64,000 nucleotides of DNA from NCBI GenBank assembly GCA_002699025.1, contig PABA01000145.1, forward strand, positions 1 through 64,000, read 5' to 3'. The stretch's first letter is position 1, and each line of letters starts with the position of its first letter. The translations under genes were made by a program, and so were the position numbers. The notes below the pieces were generated by a model, which searched no databases, was not told where the DNA came from, and worked only from the letters and a program-made list of their open reading frames with translations. Shown here piece by piece: positions 1-8,658 of the stretch. The stretch is from Sandaracinus sp. Its GTDB lineage: Bacteria > Myxococcota_A > Polyangia > Polyangiales > Houyiibacteriaceae.

Positions 1-124
1 CAGGTGGGGGCCGGTGGGTGTGGCGGGGGCGGAGGCGAGAGCGGGCGGCGGCGGCGCTGCGGAGGAGATGGGGCAGAAGGGGATCGGGGAACTCGGGCTC
101 GTCGGGCGCGTGGAGGGCCGGGGA

Positions 125-178
125 GCGCCGGGCGCGGCGGCTCGGCCACGGCGCGCCGGGCGCGGCGGCTCGGCCACG
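125..178. repeat. 2 x 28-bp direct repeat
   Basis: Two perfect adjacent copies with period 28 start at 125 and 153, each beginning GCGCCGGGCGCGG. They lie in the non-coding GC-rich stretch left of the ArsA-like gene. No function is visible. Confidence 0.8.
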
Positions 179-229
179 GCGCGCGCGTTCGGAGGCGGCA
201 ACACGGATGTCAACGAGCCCCAGTTCCCG

Positions 230-441
230 GACCCCCATCGCCGCCGCCCCGCCCGGCCCCGCCGCCCAGCGCCACCCTGCCCGCCGCTGCGAAGCTGCCC
301 GGCCTTCCTCCTGACCCCGCACGCGCGCCAGCGCGTGCCCGACCCCCATCGCCGCCGCCCCGCCCGGCCCCGCCACCCGGTCCGCCACTGCGAAGCTACC
401 CGGCCTCCCTCCTGACCCCCGCACGCGCGCGAGCGCGTGCC
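230..441. repeat. Tandem repeat of about 111 bp, two copies
   Basis: Copy one (230-340) and copy two (341-441) both start GACCCCCATCGCCGCCGCCC and both end with an ACGCGCGC...GCGTGCC block. They differ by scattered substitutions. The whole 1-484 stretch otherwise looks non-coding: reading frames there are open only because of composition and have no recognisable product. Confidence 0.75.
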
Positions 442-484
442 CTGGCGCGTGCGCTGTCGTCGGGCGTGTGATACTGCCGCGCTG

Positions 485-1636
485 ATGGATGAGACGCGCG
501 GGAGCCTCCGGCAGGTCGTCGAGAGCCACCGGGTCGTCGTCACCGTCGGGAGCGGCGGCGTCGGCAAGACCACCACCGCCGCGGCCATCGCCATGCACGC
601 GGCCATGCAGGGCAAGAAGGTCCTCTGCCTGACCATCGACCCGGCGCGCCGCCTCGCCAACAGCCTCGGCCTCGACGAGATGACCGTCGACGAGCAGGAG
701 GTCCCCGCCGAGCTCTTCACGCGCCACGGCCTCGAGCTGAAGGGCGAGCTCTCGGCGATGATGCTCGACACGAAGCGCACCTTCGACGAGCTCGTCGCCG
801 AGCAGGCCTCGAGCCCCGAGATCCGCGACAAGATCCTCAACAACGAGATCTACAAGTACGTCGCCGGCTCCCTCGCGGGCACGCAGGAGTACATGGCGAT
901 GGAGAAGCTCCACTCCGTCCGCCAGGACCCCCGCTGGGATCTCATCGTCCTGGACACGCCGCCCACCTCGAACGCCCTCGACTTCCTCGACGCCCCCGAC
1001 CGGCTCATCGACGCCATCGACTCGCCCGCCATGCGCTGGTTCATCCAGGCCTTCCAGGGCGCCGGCAAGTTCAGCTTCGGCATGGTCGGCAAGGGCGCGG
1101 CCTTCCTCCTCCGCGGGCTGAGCAAGTTCACGGGCGCCGGCTTCCTCGAGCAGATCGCCGAGTTCGTCAGCGGCATCAACGACCTCTTCGGCGGCTTCCG
1201 CGACCGCGCGACGGAGGTCGGCGGCGCCCTGCGGAGCCCGGAGGTGGCCTTCGTCGTCGTCACCAGCCCCGCCCCGCTCTCCATCGCCGAGGCGATCTTC
1301 TTCTCCGAGCGCCTCAAGGAGGCGGGCATGCGCCGCGACGGAGTCGTCGTGAACGGTGTGCACGCGCTCATCCCCGAGCCCTCGGCGAAGGGCGAGGTGC
1401 TCGAGGCCGCGCTCCAGGAGGCGGCGCCCGACCTCGAGGCGCCGGGGAAGATCATCGAACGGATGCACCAGGCGCTCCAGGACGAGCGGCTGCGTGGCGT
1501 CGCCGATCGCATCGAGACCGATCGGCTGAAGAACCGCGTGGGCGACGAGGTCGTCTACGTCGAGGTGCCGAAGCTGGAGGAGGACGTCCACGACCTGGGC
1601 GGCCTCGCGACGATCGCTTCGCACCTCGTGCCCTGA
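485..1636 (+). CDS. ArsA/GET3-type ATPase
   Basis: A 383-residue P-loop ATPase of the ArsA (anion-transporting ATPase/GET3) family, single-copy type, predicted cytoplasmic. The deviant Walker A motif GSGGVGKTTT is near residues 22-31, a switch-like segment with LTIDPARRLANSLG follows, and the family motif LIVLDTPPTSNALDFLD is around residues 157-173. I chose the ATG at 485 because it places the P-loop at the usual distance from the N-terminus; an in-frame extension to 437 would add only Arg-rich low-complexity sequence. Bacterial homologues of this branch are not demonstrated arsenic pumps and no arsenic genes are nearby, so the substrate is unknown. It ends 29 bases before glmU and is probably co-transcribed with it. 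Confidence 0.9.
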   Translation: MDETRGSLRQVVESHRVVVTVGSGGVGKTTTAAAIAMHAAMQGKKVLCLTIDPARRLANSLGLDEMTVDEQEVPAELFTRHGLELKGELSAMMLDTKRTFDELVAEQASSPEIRDKILNNEIYKYVAGSLAGTQEYMAMEKLHSVRQDPRWDLIVLDTPPTSNALDFLDAPDRLIDAIDSPAMRWFIQAFQGAGKFSFGMVGKGAAFLLRGLSKFTGAGFLEQIAEFVSGINDLFGGFRDRATEVGGALRSPEVAFVVVTSPAPLSIAEAIFFSERLKEAGMRRDGVVVNGVHALIPEPSAKGEVLEAALQEAAPDLEAPGKIIERMHQALQDERLRGVADRIETDRLKNRVGDEVVYVEVPKLEEDVHDLGGLATIASHLVP

Positions 1637-1665
1637 GCGGGCGCACGCGAGCGGGAGGGAAGAGC

Positions 1666-3081
1666 ATGCCGGACTTCGTCGGGATCGTGCTGGCCGCCGG
1701 CCAGGGCACGCGCATGAAGAGCACCAAGCCGAAGGTGCTCCACGAGATCGCCGGGCGGCCCCTCGCCGCCTGGACCGTGCAGGCAGCCCTCGACGCCGGC
1801 GCGTCGCGCTGCGTGGTGGTCGTCGGGCACGGCCGCGAGGAGGTCGAGGCGACCCTCCGCGCGCGCTTCGGCGAGCGCGTCCAGTTCGCCCACCAGGCCG
1901 AGCAACTCGGCACGGGGCATGCCGTGCGCTGCGCCGTGGAGGCCGAGCTCCAGGAGGGCGAGGGCCACGCGGTCGTCCTCTACGGCGACTGCCCGGCCAT
2001 CCACCCGGAGACGCTCGAGCGCCTGGTCGCCGCCGCCGAGGGCTTCCCCTTCGCGCTGATCACCGCCTCGCTCGCGAACCCGAAGGGCTACGGGCGCATC
2101 CTCCGCAACGACGCCGGCAACGTCGTCGGCATCCGCGAGGACAAGGACTGCTCGGCCGAGGAGCGCGCCATCCGCGAGGTGAACCCGGGCCTCTACGCGA
2201 TCGAGCTGGGCTTTCTGCGGGAGGCGCTCGGCAAGCTCGACGCGAACAACGCGCAGGGCGAGCTCTACCTGACGGACCTCGCGGAGATGGCCGCCGGCAC
2301 GCCGCGGGGCGTGGTGGACGTGCCCGGGGACATGGGCGAGCTCCGCGGGATCAACGACCGCTGGGAGCTGAGCGTGGTCGGGCGGACGCTGCGCGAGCGG
2401 ATCCTCGAGCGGCTCGCGCGGAGCGGCGTGGGCATCGTGGACCCGGCGACGACCTTCGTGGACGCGGACTGCGAGGTCGAAGCGGACGCGACGATCGCGC
2501 CGGGCGTGCACCTGCGCGGGCGCTGCGTGGTGCGGGCCGGGGCGCGGATCGACGTGGGCTGCGTGCTCGAGGACGTCGAGGTCGCGCCGGGGGCCTGGCT
2601 GAAGCCCTACACGGTGGCGGCGGAGAGCCAGGTCGGGCGCGACGCGCAGGTCGGGCCCTTCGCGCACCTCAGGCCGAAGAGCGATCTCGGCGAGGGGAGC
2701 AAGGTCGGGAACTTCTGCGAGACGAAGAAGACGCGGATCGGGAAGGGCTCGAAGGTGAACCACCTCGCCTACGTGGGCGACGGGATGATCGGCGAGCGCG
2801 TGAACATCGGCGCGGGCGTGATCTTCTGCAACTACGACGGCGTGCAGAAGCACGTGACGACGCTCGAGGACGACGTCTTCATCGGGAGCGACTCGCAGCT
2901 GGTGGCGCCCGTGACGATCGGCGCCGGGGCCTACGTGGGGAGCGGCTCGACGATCACCGGGGACGTGCCGGCGGACGCGCTGGCGATCGCGCGGGTGCGG
3001 AAGCAGACCGTGAAGGAGGGCTTCGCGAGCCGGCTGCGCGAGCGCTTCGCGGCGGCGAAGAAGGCGAAGGCGGAGGAGTAG
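1666..3081 (+). CDS. glmU: Bifunctional N-acetylglucosamine-1-phosphate uridyltransferase / glucosamine-1-phosphate acetyltransferase
   Basis: GlmU makes UDP-GlcNAc for peptidoglycan and lipopolysaccharide: the C-terminal domain acetylates glucosamine-1-phosphate and the N-terminal domain transfers UMP. The 471-residue length is normal for the family. The uridyltransferase signature LAAGQGTRMKSTKPKVLH is at residues 9-26. The second half is a left-handed beta-helix of hexapeptide repeats containing FAHLRPKSDLGEGSKVGNF and the NHLAYVGD segment that carries the catalytic His known from E. coli GlmU. The C-terminus is a basic KKAKAEE tail. The ATG at 1666 is preceded by GGGAGGGAAGAG, a good ribosome-binding site. 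The often-linked glmS is not next to it. Confidence 0.98.
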   Translation: MPDFVGIVLAAGQGTRMKSTKPKVLHEIAGRPLAAWTVQAALDAGASRCVVVVGHGREEVEATLRARFGERVQFAHQAEQLGTGHAVRCAVEAELQEGEGHAVVLYGDCPAIHPETLERLVAAAEGFPFALITASLANPKGYGRILRNDAGNVVGIREDKDCSAEERAIREVNPGLYAIELGFLREALGKLDANNAQGELYLTDLAEMAAGTPRGVVDVPGDMGELRGINDRWELSVVGRTLRERILERLARSGVGIVDPATTFVDADCEVEADATIAPGVHLRGRCVVRAGARIDVGCVLEDVEVAPGAWLKPYTVAAESQVGRDAQVGPFAHLRPKSDLGEGSKVGNFCETKKTRIGKGSKVNHLAYVGDGMIGERVNIGAGVIFCNYDGVQKHVTTLEDDVFIGSDSQLVAPVTIGAGAYVGSGSTITGDVPADALAIARVRKQTVKEGFASRLRERFAAAKKAKAEE

Positions 3082-3135
3082 CCGGAGGTCGGCCCTCGGC
3101 CGGGGGGTCGGGGTCTCGCCACCTGCCGGCGGCGA

Positions 3136-3150
3136 CCGGCCTTCGGCCGG
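3136..3150. terminator. GC hairpin 3' of glmU
   Basis: A perfect 6-bp stem CCGGCC/GGCCGG with a TTC loop lies 55 bases after the glmU stop. A related GGCC-rich segment is at 3088-3105. There is no T-tract, so intrinsic termination is only a possibility. The rest of 3082-3337 shows nothing else recognisable. Confidence 0.3.
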
Positions 3151-3337
3151 GGGGATCGGGGAGCTGGGGCGCGCCGACCTCGCGAGCGGCCTGGCGGGCT
3201 CGCGTCGACCCGGCTCGGGCGCGGTCCGCGTGAAGGGCGTGCGCGTCGCGGCTCTTCGGGCTGCGGGCACGAGCGGGCACGGGCTTCTGGGATCTTTCGT
3301 CACTCGGTGACGGTGCTGTGGCATCCTCGCGCGCGTC

Positions 3338-4243
3338 GTGCGGGTGGGTCTGCTGGTGGTGGTGCTCGGGGTGTCGGTCGTCGCGGCCAGGCCGGCGCGC
3401 GCACAGAATCCGACGGCCTGCCTCGAGCGGCTCGAGGACGCGGAGGTCCGCGCGCGGAACGCCTGGCTGCAGGAGCGCTTCGACGTGGGCAAGCGGCGCG
3501 CGCGCTGGTGGTGGTACGGGCAGATAACGCTCTGGGCCGGCGTGGCGATCTTCCAGACGACGCTCGCGGCCCGGGCGGACACGGTGGACCGGCGCTTCCC
3601 GAACACGGTGGGCGCGGTCGGCGGCTGGCTGACCTTCCTCCAGGTGGCGGCCATCCCCCACGTGGCCGCCTTCGCGCCGCAGCGCTTTCGGCGAGCCCCG
3701 GCGCGCACGCCAGAGGAGCGGCGGGAGAAGCTCCGCTACGGGCTCGACCTGCTCGAGCGGGCCGCCGACCGGCAACGCCTCGGCCGCGGCCCCCTCGCGC
3801 ACGCCGGACCGATCCTCTGGACGAGCTTCTGGGGCCCCTACATCTCGGCGCGCTTCCGCGACCCGCTGACGAGCGTGCAGCTCATCGGCGGCGGCATCCT
3901 GCTCAGCCAGTTCCGCATCCTCACCACGCCCCAGCAGGCGCTCCGCGATTGGGAGCAGGCCCGCTTCATGGTCTGCGGCAGCGACTACGTGCGCCCCTAC
4001 GAGCCGGAGGAGCCCCTCGAGCCCGAGCCGGAGGTCGACGAGGACTGGGACGACGGCCTCCCCGACGAACCCGTCGAAGGGGCGGAACCGGTCGAAGGAG
4101 CTCCTTCCGAAGACGCCGCGGAGCCCGAGCCCGCGAGCGCGCCGCCGGAGAGCGCACCGGCCGAGAGCGCACCCGAGCCCCCGGGCCCCACCGCCCGCCT
4201 CGCCCCGGCCCCGGGCGGCCTCGGCCTCCTCGTCACCTGGTAG
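3338..4243 (+). CDS. Exported membrane-associated protein of unknown function
   Basis: I do not recognise this 301-residue protein. It starts with GTG and a clear signal peptide (MRVGLLVVVLGVSVVAARPARA, cleavage expected after ARA at residue 22). A Trp/Arg-rich segment (RRARWWWYGQ) and two or three moderately hydrophobic stretches (about residues 63-80, 90-110 and 150-190) suggest association with or insertion into a membrane. From about residue 218 the tail is acidic and proline/alanine/glutamate-rich with PESAPAESAPEPP-type repeats, typical of a disordered periplasmic or surface linker. It stands alone between glmU and the oppositely oriented transglutaminase gene. Function cannot be assigned. 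Confidence 0.7.
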   Translation: MRVGLLVVVLGVSVVAARPARAQNPTACLERLEDAEVRARNAWLQERFDVGKRRARWWWYGQITLWAGVAIFQTTLAARADTVDRRFPNTVGAVGGWLTFLQVAAIPHVAAFAPQRFRRAPARTPEERREKLRYGLDLLERAADRQRLGRGPLAHAGPILWTSFWGPYISARFRDPLTSVQLIGGGILLSQFRILTTPQQALRDWEQARFMVCGSDYVRPYEPEEPLEPEPEVDEDWDDGLPDEPVEGAEPVEGAPSEDAAEPEPASAPPESAPAESAPEPPGPTARLAPAPGGLGLLVTW

Positions 4244-4365
4244 CGCCCGGTCTCCCGGTCCGGCTCGCCGCGACCCCGCGGGCGCCAGAGTCGGGTCGAC
4301 GCGAGCCCATCCCGTCGCCCGCGAGGTCGACGCGCTCCCGATGCCCGCCGGTCAAAGGCCGGTCG

Positions 4366-4545
4366 CCGCCGCATCGCGTCGAGCGCTCGCGCGGACGGCG
4401 GACAGCGGACCGCCTCACGACCGAAGCCGGGGCGCCGCCCCAGCACGCGCCGCCCTCTCCGCGAACGCGGCATGGACCGCGGCGTCGAGCGCCCGCACGG
4501 ACGGCGGACGGCGGACGGCGGATCGCCTCCCGACCGAAGGTCGTG
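4366..4545. repeat. Dispersed GGACGGC repeat element, two degenerate copies
   Basis: Two head-to-tail copies each contain (GGACGGC)n followed by CGCCTC(C/A)CGACCGAAG. The second copy is preceded by CTCCGCGAACGCGGCATGGA. The same blocks occur in reverse-complement order at 36807-37212, and fragments occur near 52640 and 53700. Together with flanking GC-rich DNA this fills the 4244-4550 gap between the exported protein and the transglutaminase gene; no gene is seen there. Confidence 0.7.
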
Positions 4546-4550
4546 AACGC

Positions 4551-6299
4551 TCAGCGAGCCGTGGCCGGGAAGAAGCGGTCGTCCCCGGGGCTCCGCACGA
4601 TCAACCGGTAGTCCCCCACCGGCAGGTCCGGCGGCACTCCCACGCTCGCCTGGAAGGCGCCCCCCGACCGCGTCGCCGTCACGCCCAGCAGCCGCTCGCT
4701 CGCGGCCCGGCTCCCGGCCGCGTCCATCTCGCGGAGCAGCACCTCCACGCGCATCGCCTCCACGCCCTCGCCGTCCGGATCCGTCGCCCGCCCGGTCACG
4801 GTCAGCGTCCGCCCCCGGAAGACCTCGAAGCGCTCCCGGTCGAGGCGCAGCGTGAGCGGCCGCGCCGACGGCCCCTCGGGCTCCCCGGGCGGATCGAAGA
4901 GCGCGTCCAGCGCGCCGCCCTCCTCCTCCGCGACCGCCTCCGTGCCCTCGCTCGGCGCCGCCTCCCCCGCGCCCTCCCCGGCGCCCGCCCCCTCCGAGGC
5001 GAAGCTCGCCGCGCCGACCTCCTCGTCCTGCCGGAAGCCCGAGACGTCCCCGCGCAGCTGCGAGTAGCTCTGCCGGTAGGCCTCGGGCTGGGGCAGCGGA
5101 TCGCGCTCGCGCGGCCGGTAGACGGGCCGGTCCTCGGCCCCGTGGGCCTGCAGCGCCGAGGCCGCGCCCCCGAGGTCCACGCGGAGCCAGCCGGGCACGG
5201 GCTCGTCGGCGCCCTCGACGGGCATGGGGATCTTCACCTCGACCCAGGCATGCGCCTCGTTCTGGACGAAGCGGGCGGGGACGCCGAGCGCGTGGGCGGT
5301 GATGACGAAGCCGTAGGCGCGGTGCCGGCAGACGCCCTTCATGCCCCGCGCGAGGTCGAGGTAGATGTTGCCGGTCTCCTCGGGCGGCTCCTCGGACTCC
5401 TCGAACGCGCGGAAGTGCGCCGTCAGCGCGCCGAGCACGGCGTCGAGCGGGTCGCCCGGCGCCACGCCGAGCTCGGCGGCGAAGGCGAGCGCGTCGGCGC
5501 GGACGGAGTCCTCGAGCGCGAAGAGCTCGTGGGCGTAGACGTCGCTCGGGACCGAGGGGATGGCGGCGACGTTGAAGTAGCCCCGCGGCGCGTCCATCAG
5601 GAAGGTCGCCCGCACCTCGCCGCGGGTGCCCTCGGGCGCCACCACGAAGAAGTTGTCGGCGCCGTCCTTCTCGACGCGGAGCGCGAGCTCGGGCTCGCTC
5701 CGGAGCGTGAGCACGCGCGACTCGGGCGAGACCGAGGGGAGCGGCACGCGGAGGCCCGTGGAGAAGTCGAGCACCACGCTGCCCCAGAAGCGGTCGCGGG
5801 GGCGCGGGTCCGGCGGCGGGGCGTCCGCGCCGGCGAGGGGCACGGGCGCGCTCCGGGGCGCGGCGAGGCCGAGCACGGGCGCTGGCTCGCCGCCGTCGAT
5901 GGCCGGCGCGCGCACCACCGCGTCGAGGGCGGTGACGCGCTTGAAGGGCGCGATGGTCGGCGTGAAGACCGTGTAATAGCCGAGCATCCCCTCGAGGGCC
6001 GTGACCCGGTCCGGGCGGAAGGTCGGCGAGCGGCGGCCCGGGCTCTCCGGGCCCTCGCCATCCCCCGGGGCGCCGCGCATGGCGCGCTCGTCGGGCCGGC
6101 GCGCGCCCCCCTCGGGCGGCGGGAGGATCTCCCCCTCGTAGAGGATCGCCGCCGGCTCCTCGCTCGGCCCGCCCGTGATCAGGTCCGGGAGGTCGTCGTC
6201 CGAGGCGTGGGGCACGTACTCGTGCAGCACCGGCTGCGCCGCGGCCACGCCGAGGGCGAGCGCGAAGACCAGCGCGGCGAGGACGAGCGGGCGCCTCAT
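4551..6299 (-). CDS. Transglutaminase-like (cysteine-protease fold) exported protein
   Basis: A 582-residue protein with an N-terminal signal peptide (MRRPLVLAALVFALALGVAAAQ), so it is probably periplasmic. The transglutaminase-like core lies around residues 310-390: GMKGVCRHRAYGF supplies the nucleophilic Cys, NEAHAWVEV the His and LRVDLGG the Asp. About 190 residues before the core are unassigned. After it comes an Ala/Glu-rich linker (around residue 455) and a C-terminal domain near 490-582 that resembles an Ig/macroglobulin-like beta-sandwich (LTLRLDRERFEVFRGRTL). I chose the ATG at 6299 because it gives the signal peptide; in-frame extension upstream adds no domain. Such proteins can cross-link or hydrolyse peptides; the substrate is unknown. 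It is transcribed divergently from rseP. Confidence 0.85.
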   Translation of the reverse strand: MRRPLVLAALVFALALGVAAAQPVLHEYVPHASDDDLPDLITGGPSEEPAAILYEGEILPPPEGGARRPDERAMRGAPGDGEGPESPGRRSPTFRPDRVTALEGMLGYYTVFTPTIAPFKRVTALDAVVRAPAIDGGEPAPVLGLAAPRSAPVPLAGADAPPPDPRPRDRFWGSVVLDFSTGLRVPLPSVSPESRVLTLRSEPELALRVEKDGADNFFVVAPEGTRGEVRATFLMDAPRGYFNVAAIPSVPSDVYAHELFALEDSVRADALAFAAELGVAPGDPLDAVLGALTAHFRAFEESEEPPEETGNIYLDLARGMKGVCRHRAYGFVITAHALGVPARFVQNEAHAWVEVKIPMPVEGADEPVPGWLRVDLGGAASALQAHGAEDRPVYRPRERDPLPQPEAYRQSYSQLRGDVSGFRQDEEVGAASFASEGAGAGEGAGEAAPSEGTEAVAEEEGGALDALFDPPGEPEGPSARPLTLRLDRERFEVFRGRTLTVTGRATDPDGEGVEAMRVEVLLREMDAAGSRAASERLLGVTATRSGGAFQASVGVPPDLPVGDYRLIVRSPGDDRFFPATAR

Positions 6300-6435
6300 G
6301 GCGGGCAGCATAGCGGCTCGGACCCCGCCGGGCGCGTGGAGTTCCGACACGCGGCGCCCCTTCCGCGGCCGCCGCCGTCGGGCCCCGCCCCGCCGGGGGT
6401 CGACGCGCCCCCCGACCTGCTACCATGTCCCGCAC

Positions 6436-7722
6436 ATGGGTCCGCTCGAAATCGTGCTCATCATCGTGGGCATCTCCGTTCTGGTCATCGTCCACGAGAC
6501 CGGGCACTACCTGGCGGCACGCGCCTTCGGCATGCGCGTCCTGCGCTACTCGATCGGCTTCGGCCCGACGCTCTTCAAGTACAAGCCGAAGGACAGCCCG
6601 ACGACCTTCCAGGTCGCGGCGATCCCCTTCCTGGCCTACGTGCAGATCGCCGGGATGAACCCGCACGAGGACGTGGACCCGGACGACCCGGAGCTCTTCC
6701 CGAACAAGAGCGCCCTCGCCCGCATCGTCACCATCGCCGCCGGGCCCTTCGCCAACTACGTGGCCGCCTGCCTGATCGCCTTCTTCGTGGGCATCACGGG
6801 CTGGCCGAGCTGGGCCGAGTCCGTGCTCGTCGAGCCGGTCGTCGTCGGCGAGGTCTCCGAGGGCATGCCGGCCGAGGGCGTGGTCCAGAGCGGCGACGTG
6901 ATCCTGGCCGTGAACGGCGAGGAGACGTCGAACTTCGCGGCGCTGAAGGAAGCGACCGTCGGCCACCTCGACGAGATCACCTACACCGTCGAGCGAGACG
7001 GGCAGGTGCTCGACCTGGCGATCACGCCGCGGCCGCCGAACGGCTGGCCCTTCCTCGCCGAGGGCCTCGACACGAGCCCGGTCGAGGTGGCCGAAGACGG
7101 CATCTTCGAGGGCGGCCCGGCCGACGAGGCGGGCCTCCAGGTCGGCGACGTGGTGGTCGAGGCGAACGGCACGGCGGTGGCGACGCTGAAGGAGCTCCAC
7201 GACGCGCTCCTCACGAACCGCGGGGAGGCCAGCTCCTTCGTCGTCCAGCGAGGGGACGAGCGGGTGGAGCTCTCCTTCGACCCGGGCACGCCGCCGGGCG
7301 TGGTCGGGGTCGCGCAGGCGCATCAGGGCGGGGCCTACGGCGTGGGCGAGGCGGCGAAGACGGCGCTCGTCTACCCGTGGCGGCTGACCGTGCTGCAGCT
7401 CAAGGGCATCGCGAAGATGTTCCGCGACCGGGACACCTCCCAGCTCGGCGGCCCGGTCGCCATGGGGAAGATGATCGGCGCGGCGGCGCAGAACGGGGCG
7501 AGCCACTACTTCGCCGTGCTCGTGCTCCTCTCGGTGGCGCTCGGGATGTTCAACCTGCTGCCCTTCCCCGCGCTGGACGGCGGGCGGCTGGTCTTCCTCG
7601 GCTACGAGGTCATCACGCGGCGGCGGCCGAACGAGCGCTTCGAGGCGATGGTGCACACGGTCGGCATCGTCTTCCTGCTCGGCGTGATCGTGCTGGTGAC
7701 GATCCGCGACATCTTCGGCTGA
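6436..7722 (+). CDS. rseP: Membrane-embedded site-2 zinc metalloprotease RseP
   Basis: A 428-residue M50 family protease that cleaves membrane-bound anti-sigma factors or signal-peptide remnants within the inner membrane. The zinc site HETGH is at residues 20-24 in the first membrane helix, and the third ligand motif NLLPFPALDGGR lies near residues 375-386. Two PDZ segments sit in between, with VSEGMPAEGVVQSGDVI and GGPADEAGLQVGDVV. The last helix ends in TIRDIFG. Length and order match RseP/MmpA. The ATG at 6436 directly precedes the first helix; an in-frame upstream extension would add Arg-rich sequence before it. Usual neighbours such as dxr, cdsA or bamA are absent. Confidence 0.95.
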   Translation: MGPLEIVLIIVGISVLVIVHETGHYLAARAFGMRVLRYSIGFGPTLFKYKPKDSPTTFQVAAIPFLAYVQIAGMNPHEDVDPDDPELFPNKSALARIVTIAAGPFANYVAACLIAFFVGITGWPSWAESVLVEPVVVGEVSEGMPAEGVVQSGDVILAVNGEETSNFAALKEATVGHLDEITYTVERDGQVLDLAITPRPPNGWPFLAEGLDTSPVEVAEDGIFEGGPADEAGLQVGDVVVEANGTAVATLKELHDALLTNRGEASSFVVQRGDERVELSFDPGTPPGVVGVAQAHQGGAYGVGEAAKTALVYPWRLTVLQLKGIAKMFRDRDTSQLGGPVAMGKMIGAAAQNGASHYFAVLVLLSVALGMFNLLPFPALDGGRLVFLGYEVITRRRPNERFEAMVHTVGIVFLLGVIVLVTIRDIFG

Positions 7723-7839
7723 GCGCGCGCCGCCGGAGCACGCCACGGGAGCGCGGCGTGCCCGTCGGGGGTCGTGGGCCGACCGCGCGCTGCGCGAGCA
7801 GGGTCCCGGCGAGCTCGGCGTTCCTGCGCTCCCAGCACC

Positions 7840-7943
7840 CGCACAGCCGCACAGCCGCACGGCCGCTCACCCGCACAGCCGCTCAGCCGCACAGCCGCAC
7901 AGCCGCACAGCCGATCAGCCGCACACTCGCTCACCCGATCAGA
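7840..7943. repeat. 13 x 8-bp minisatellite (CGCACAGC)
   Basis: Thirteen contiguous octamers, consensus CGCACAGC with variants such as CGCTCACC and CGATCAGC, fill 104 bases exactly. The last unit contains the TGA stop (minus strand) of the cupin gene at 7939-7941, so the array begins inside that gene's end and runs downstream. It lies between convergent genes. This is not CRISPR-like because the units are contiguous. Confidence 0.9.
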
Positions 7944-8658
7944 GCGCGGAGCGGAGGCCCGGCTCCGGGAGGCTGACGCTCAGCGCGAAGGACGTCTCCG
8001 CCGAGCGCACCGCATGCCAGTGGCCGCGGGGGAGGAAGAGGAGCGCGCCCGGCCTGAGGGTCCAGGTCTCGGCGCCGGGCCCGAAGGCAGCGTCCCAGCC
8101 CGCCCCCTCGCGGGGGCCCCACGCGACCTCGTCCCAGAGCCCCGCGGGCGGCTCGCCGTTCGCCTCGAGGCGCCAGCGGCGCACGCCGAAGAGCTGCAGC
8201 ACGAGCAGGCTCACGCCGTCGGCGTGGCGCGGCACCCAGGTCTCCGGGCCGTGGAGGAAGCCCGTGATGCCGGTCCCCAGCCCGCCGCCGAACCAGGCGA
8301 CGAGCGCCTCGTAGGCCTCGCGGCTCCGCCGGAAGTGACCCTCGAGGTGATCGATGCGCCACCAGTCGCCGGGCCCCGGCGCGAGGCTCCGGCGGCGCGG
8401 CGCCGGCAGGGGCTCGAAGGCGACCGGGCCGCGCGAACGAGCCCGCGCGCGGCGGACGCTCCGGCTGTAGCCCGCGAGCCACGCGCGCACGGCGCCGAGG
8501 TCGGCCGAAGGCGGCCCGACCCGGGCGAAGCGTTCGACGGCGCCCCGGACCATCAGGGGCCGCCGCTCCCGCCGCGCCCGCGAGAGCTCGGCGAGGGGGC
8601 GCGGCGCGAGGAGGGCGCGGAGCAAGGCCGCCCCCGCGCCCTCCTCCTCAGCGCACAT
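7939..8658 (-). CDS. Cupin/JmjC-type Fe(II)-dependent oxygenase of the RiPP locus
   Basis: A 239-residue protein with a JmjC/cupin-like fold, the family that includes 2-oxoglutarate-dependent hydroxylases. The metal-binding pair HxD is seen in VPRHADGVSLLVLQLFG near residue 150, and the second His in LFLPRGHWHAV near residue 212. The segment LMVRGAVERF near residue 35 matches the usual start of cupin_8 domains. It is last in a three-gene leftward operon: its start overlaps the stop of the ATP-grasp gene by 11 bases, implying translational coupling. The likely role is hydroxylation of an amino acid or peptide made by the two upstream enzymes. Product and substrate are inferred only from context. 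Confidence 0.8.
   Translation of the reverse strand: MCAEEEGAGAALLRALLAPRPLAELSRARRERRPLMVRGAVERFARVGPPSADLGAVRAWLAGYSRSVRRARARSRGPVAFEPLPAPRRRSLAPGPGDWWRIDHLEGHFRRSREAYEALVAWFGGGLGTGITGFLHGPETWVPRHADGVSLLVLQLFGVRRWRLEANGEPPAGLWDEVAWGPREGAGWDAAFGPGAETWTLRPGALLFLPRGHWHAVRSAETSFALSVSLPEPGLRSAL

Noticed and set aside
485-1636. Arsenite efflux ATPase
   Set aside because: No ArsB, ArsR or ArsD genes and no metal-binding Cys pattern; only the general ArsA/GET3 family is supported.
1555-3708. A 717-residue open frame on the minus strand antisense to glmU
   Set aside because: It lies across glmU and the exported protein, is His/Arg/Ala/Pro-rich without motifs, and arises from third-position GC bias. 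GlmU on the other strand is unambiguous.
3997-7860. A 1287-residue minus-strand and a 1211-residue plus-strand open frame over the transglutaminase-rseP region
   Set aside because: Both are shadow frames of recognised genes; their translations are Arg/Pro/Ala/Gly low complexity.
7840-7943. CRISPR-like array
   Set aside because: The units are 8 bp and contiguous with no spacers, and no cas gene is present.
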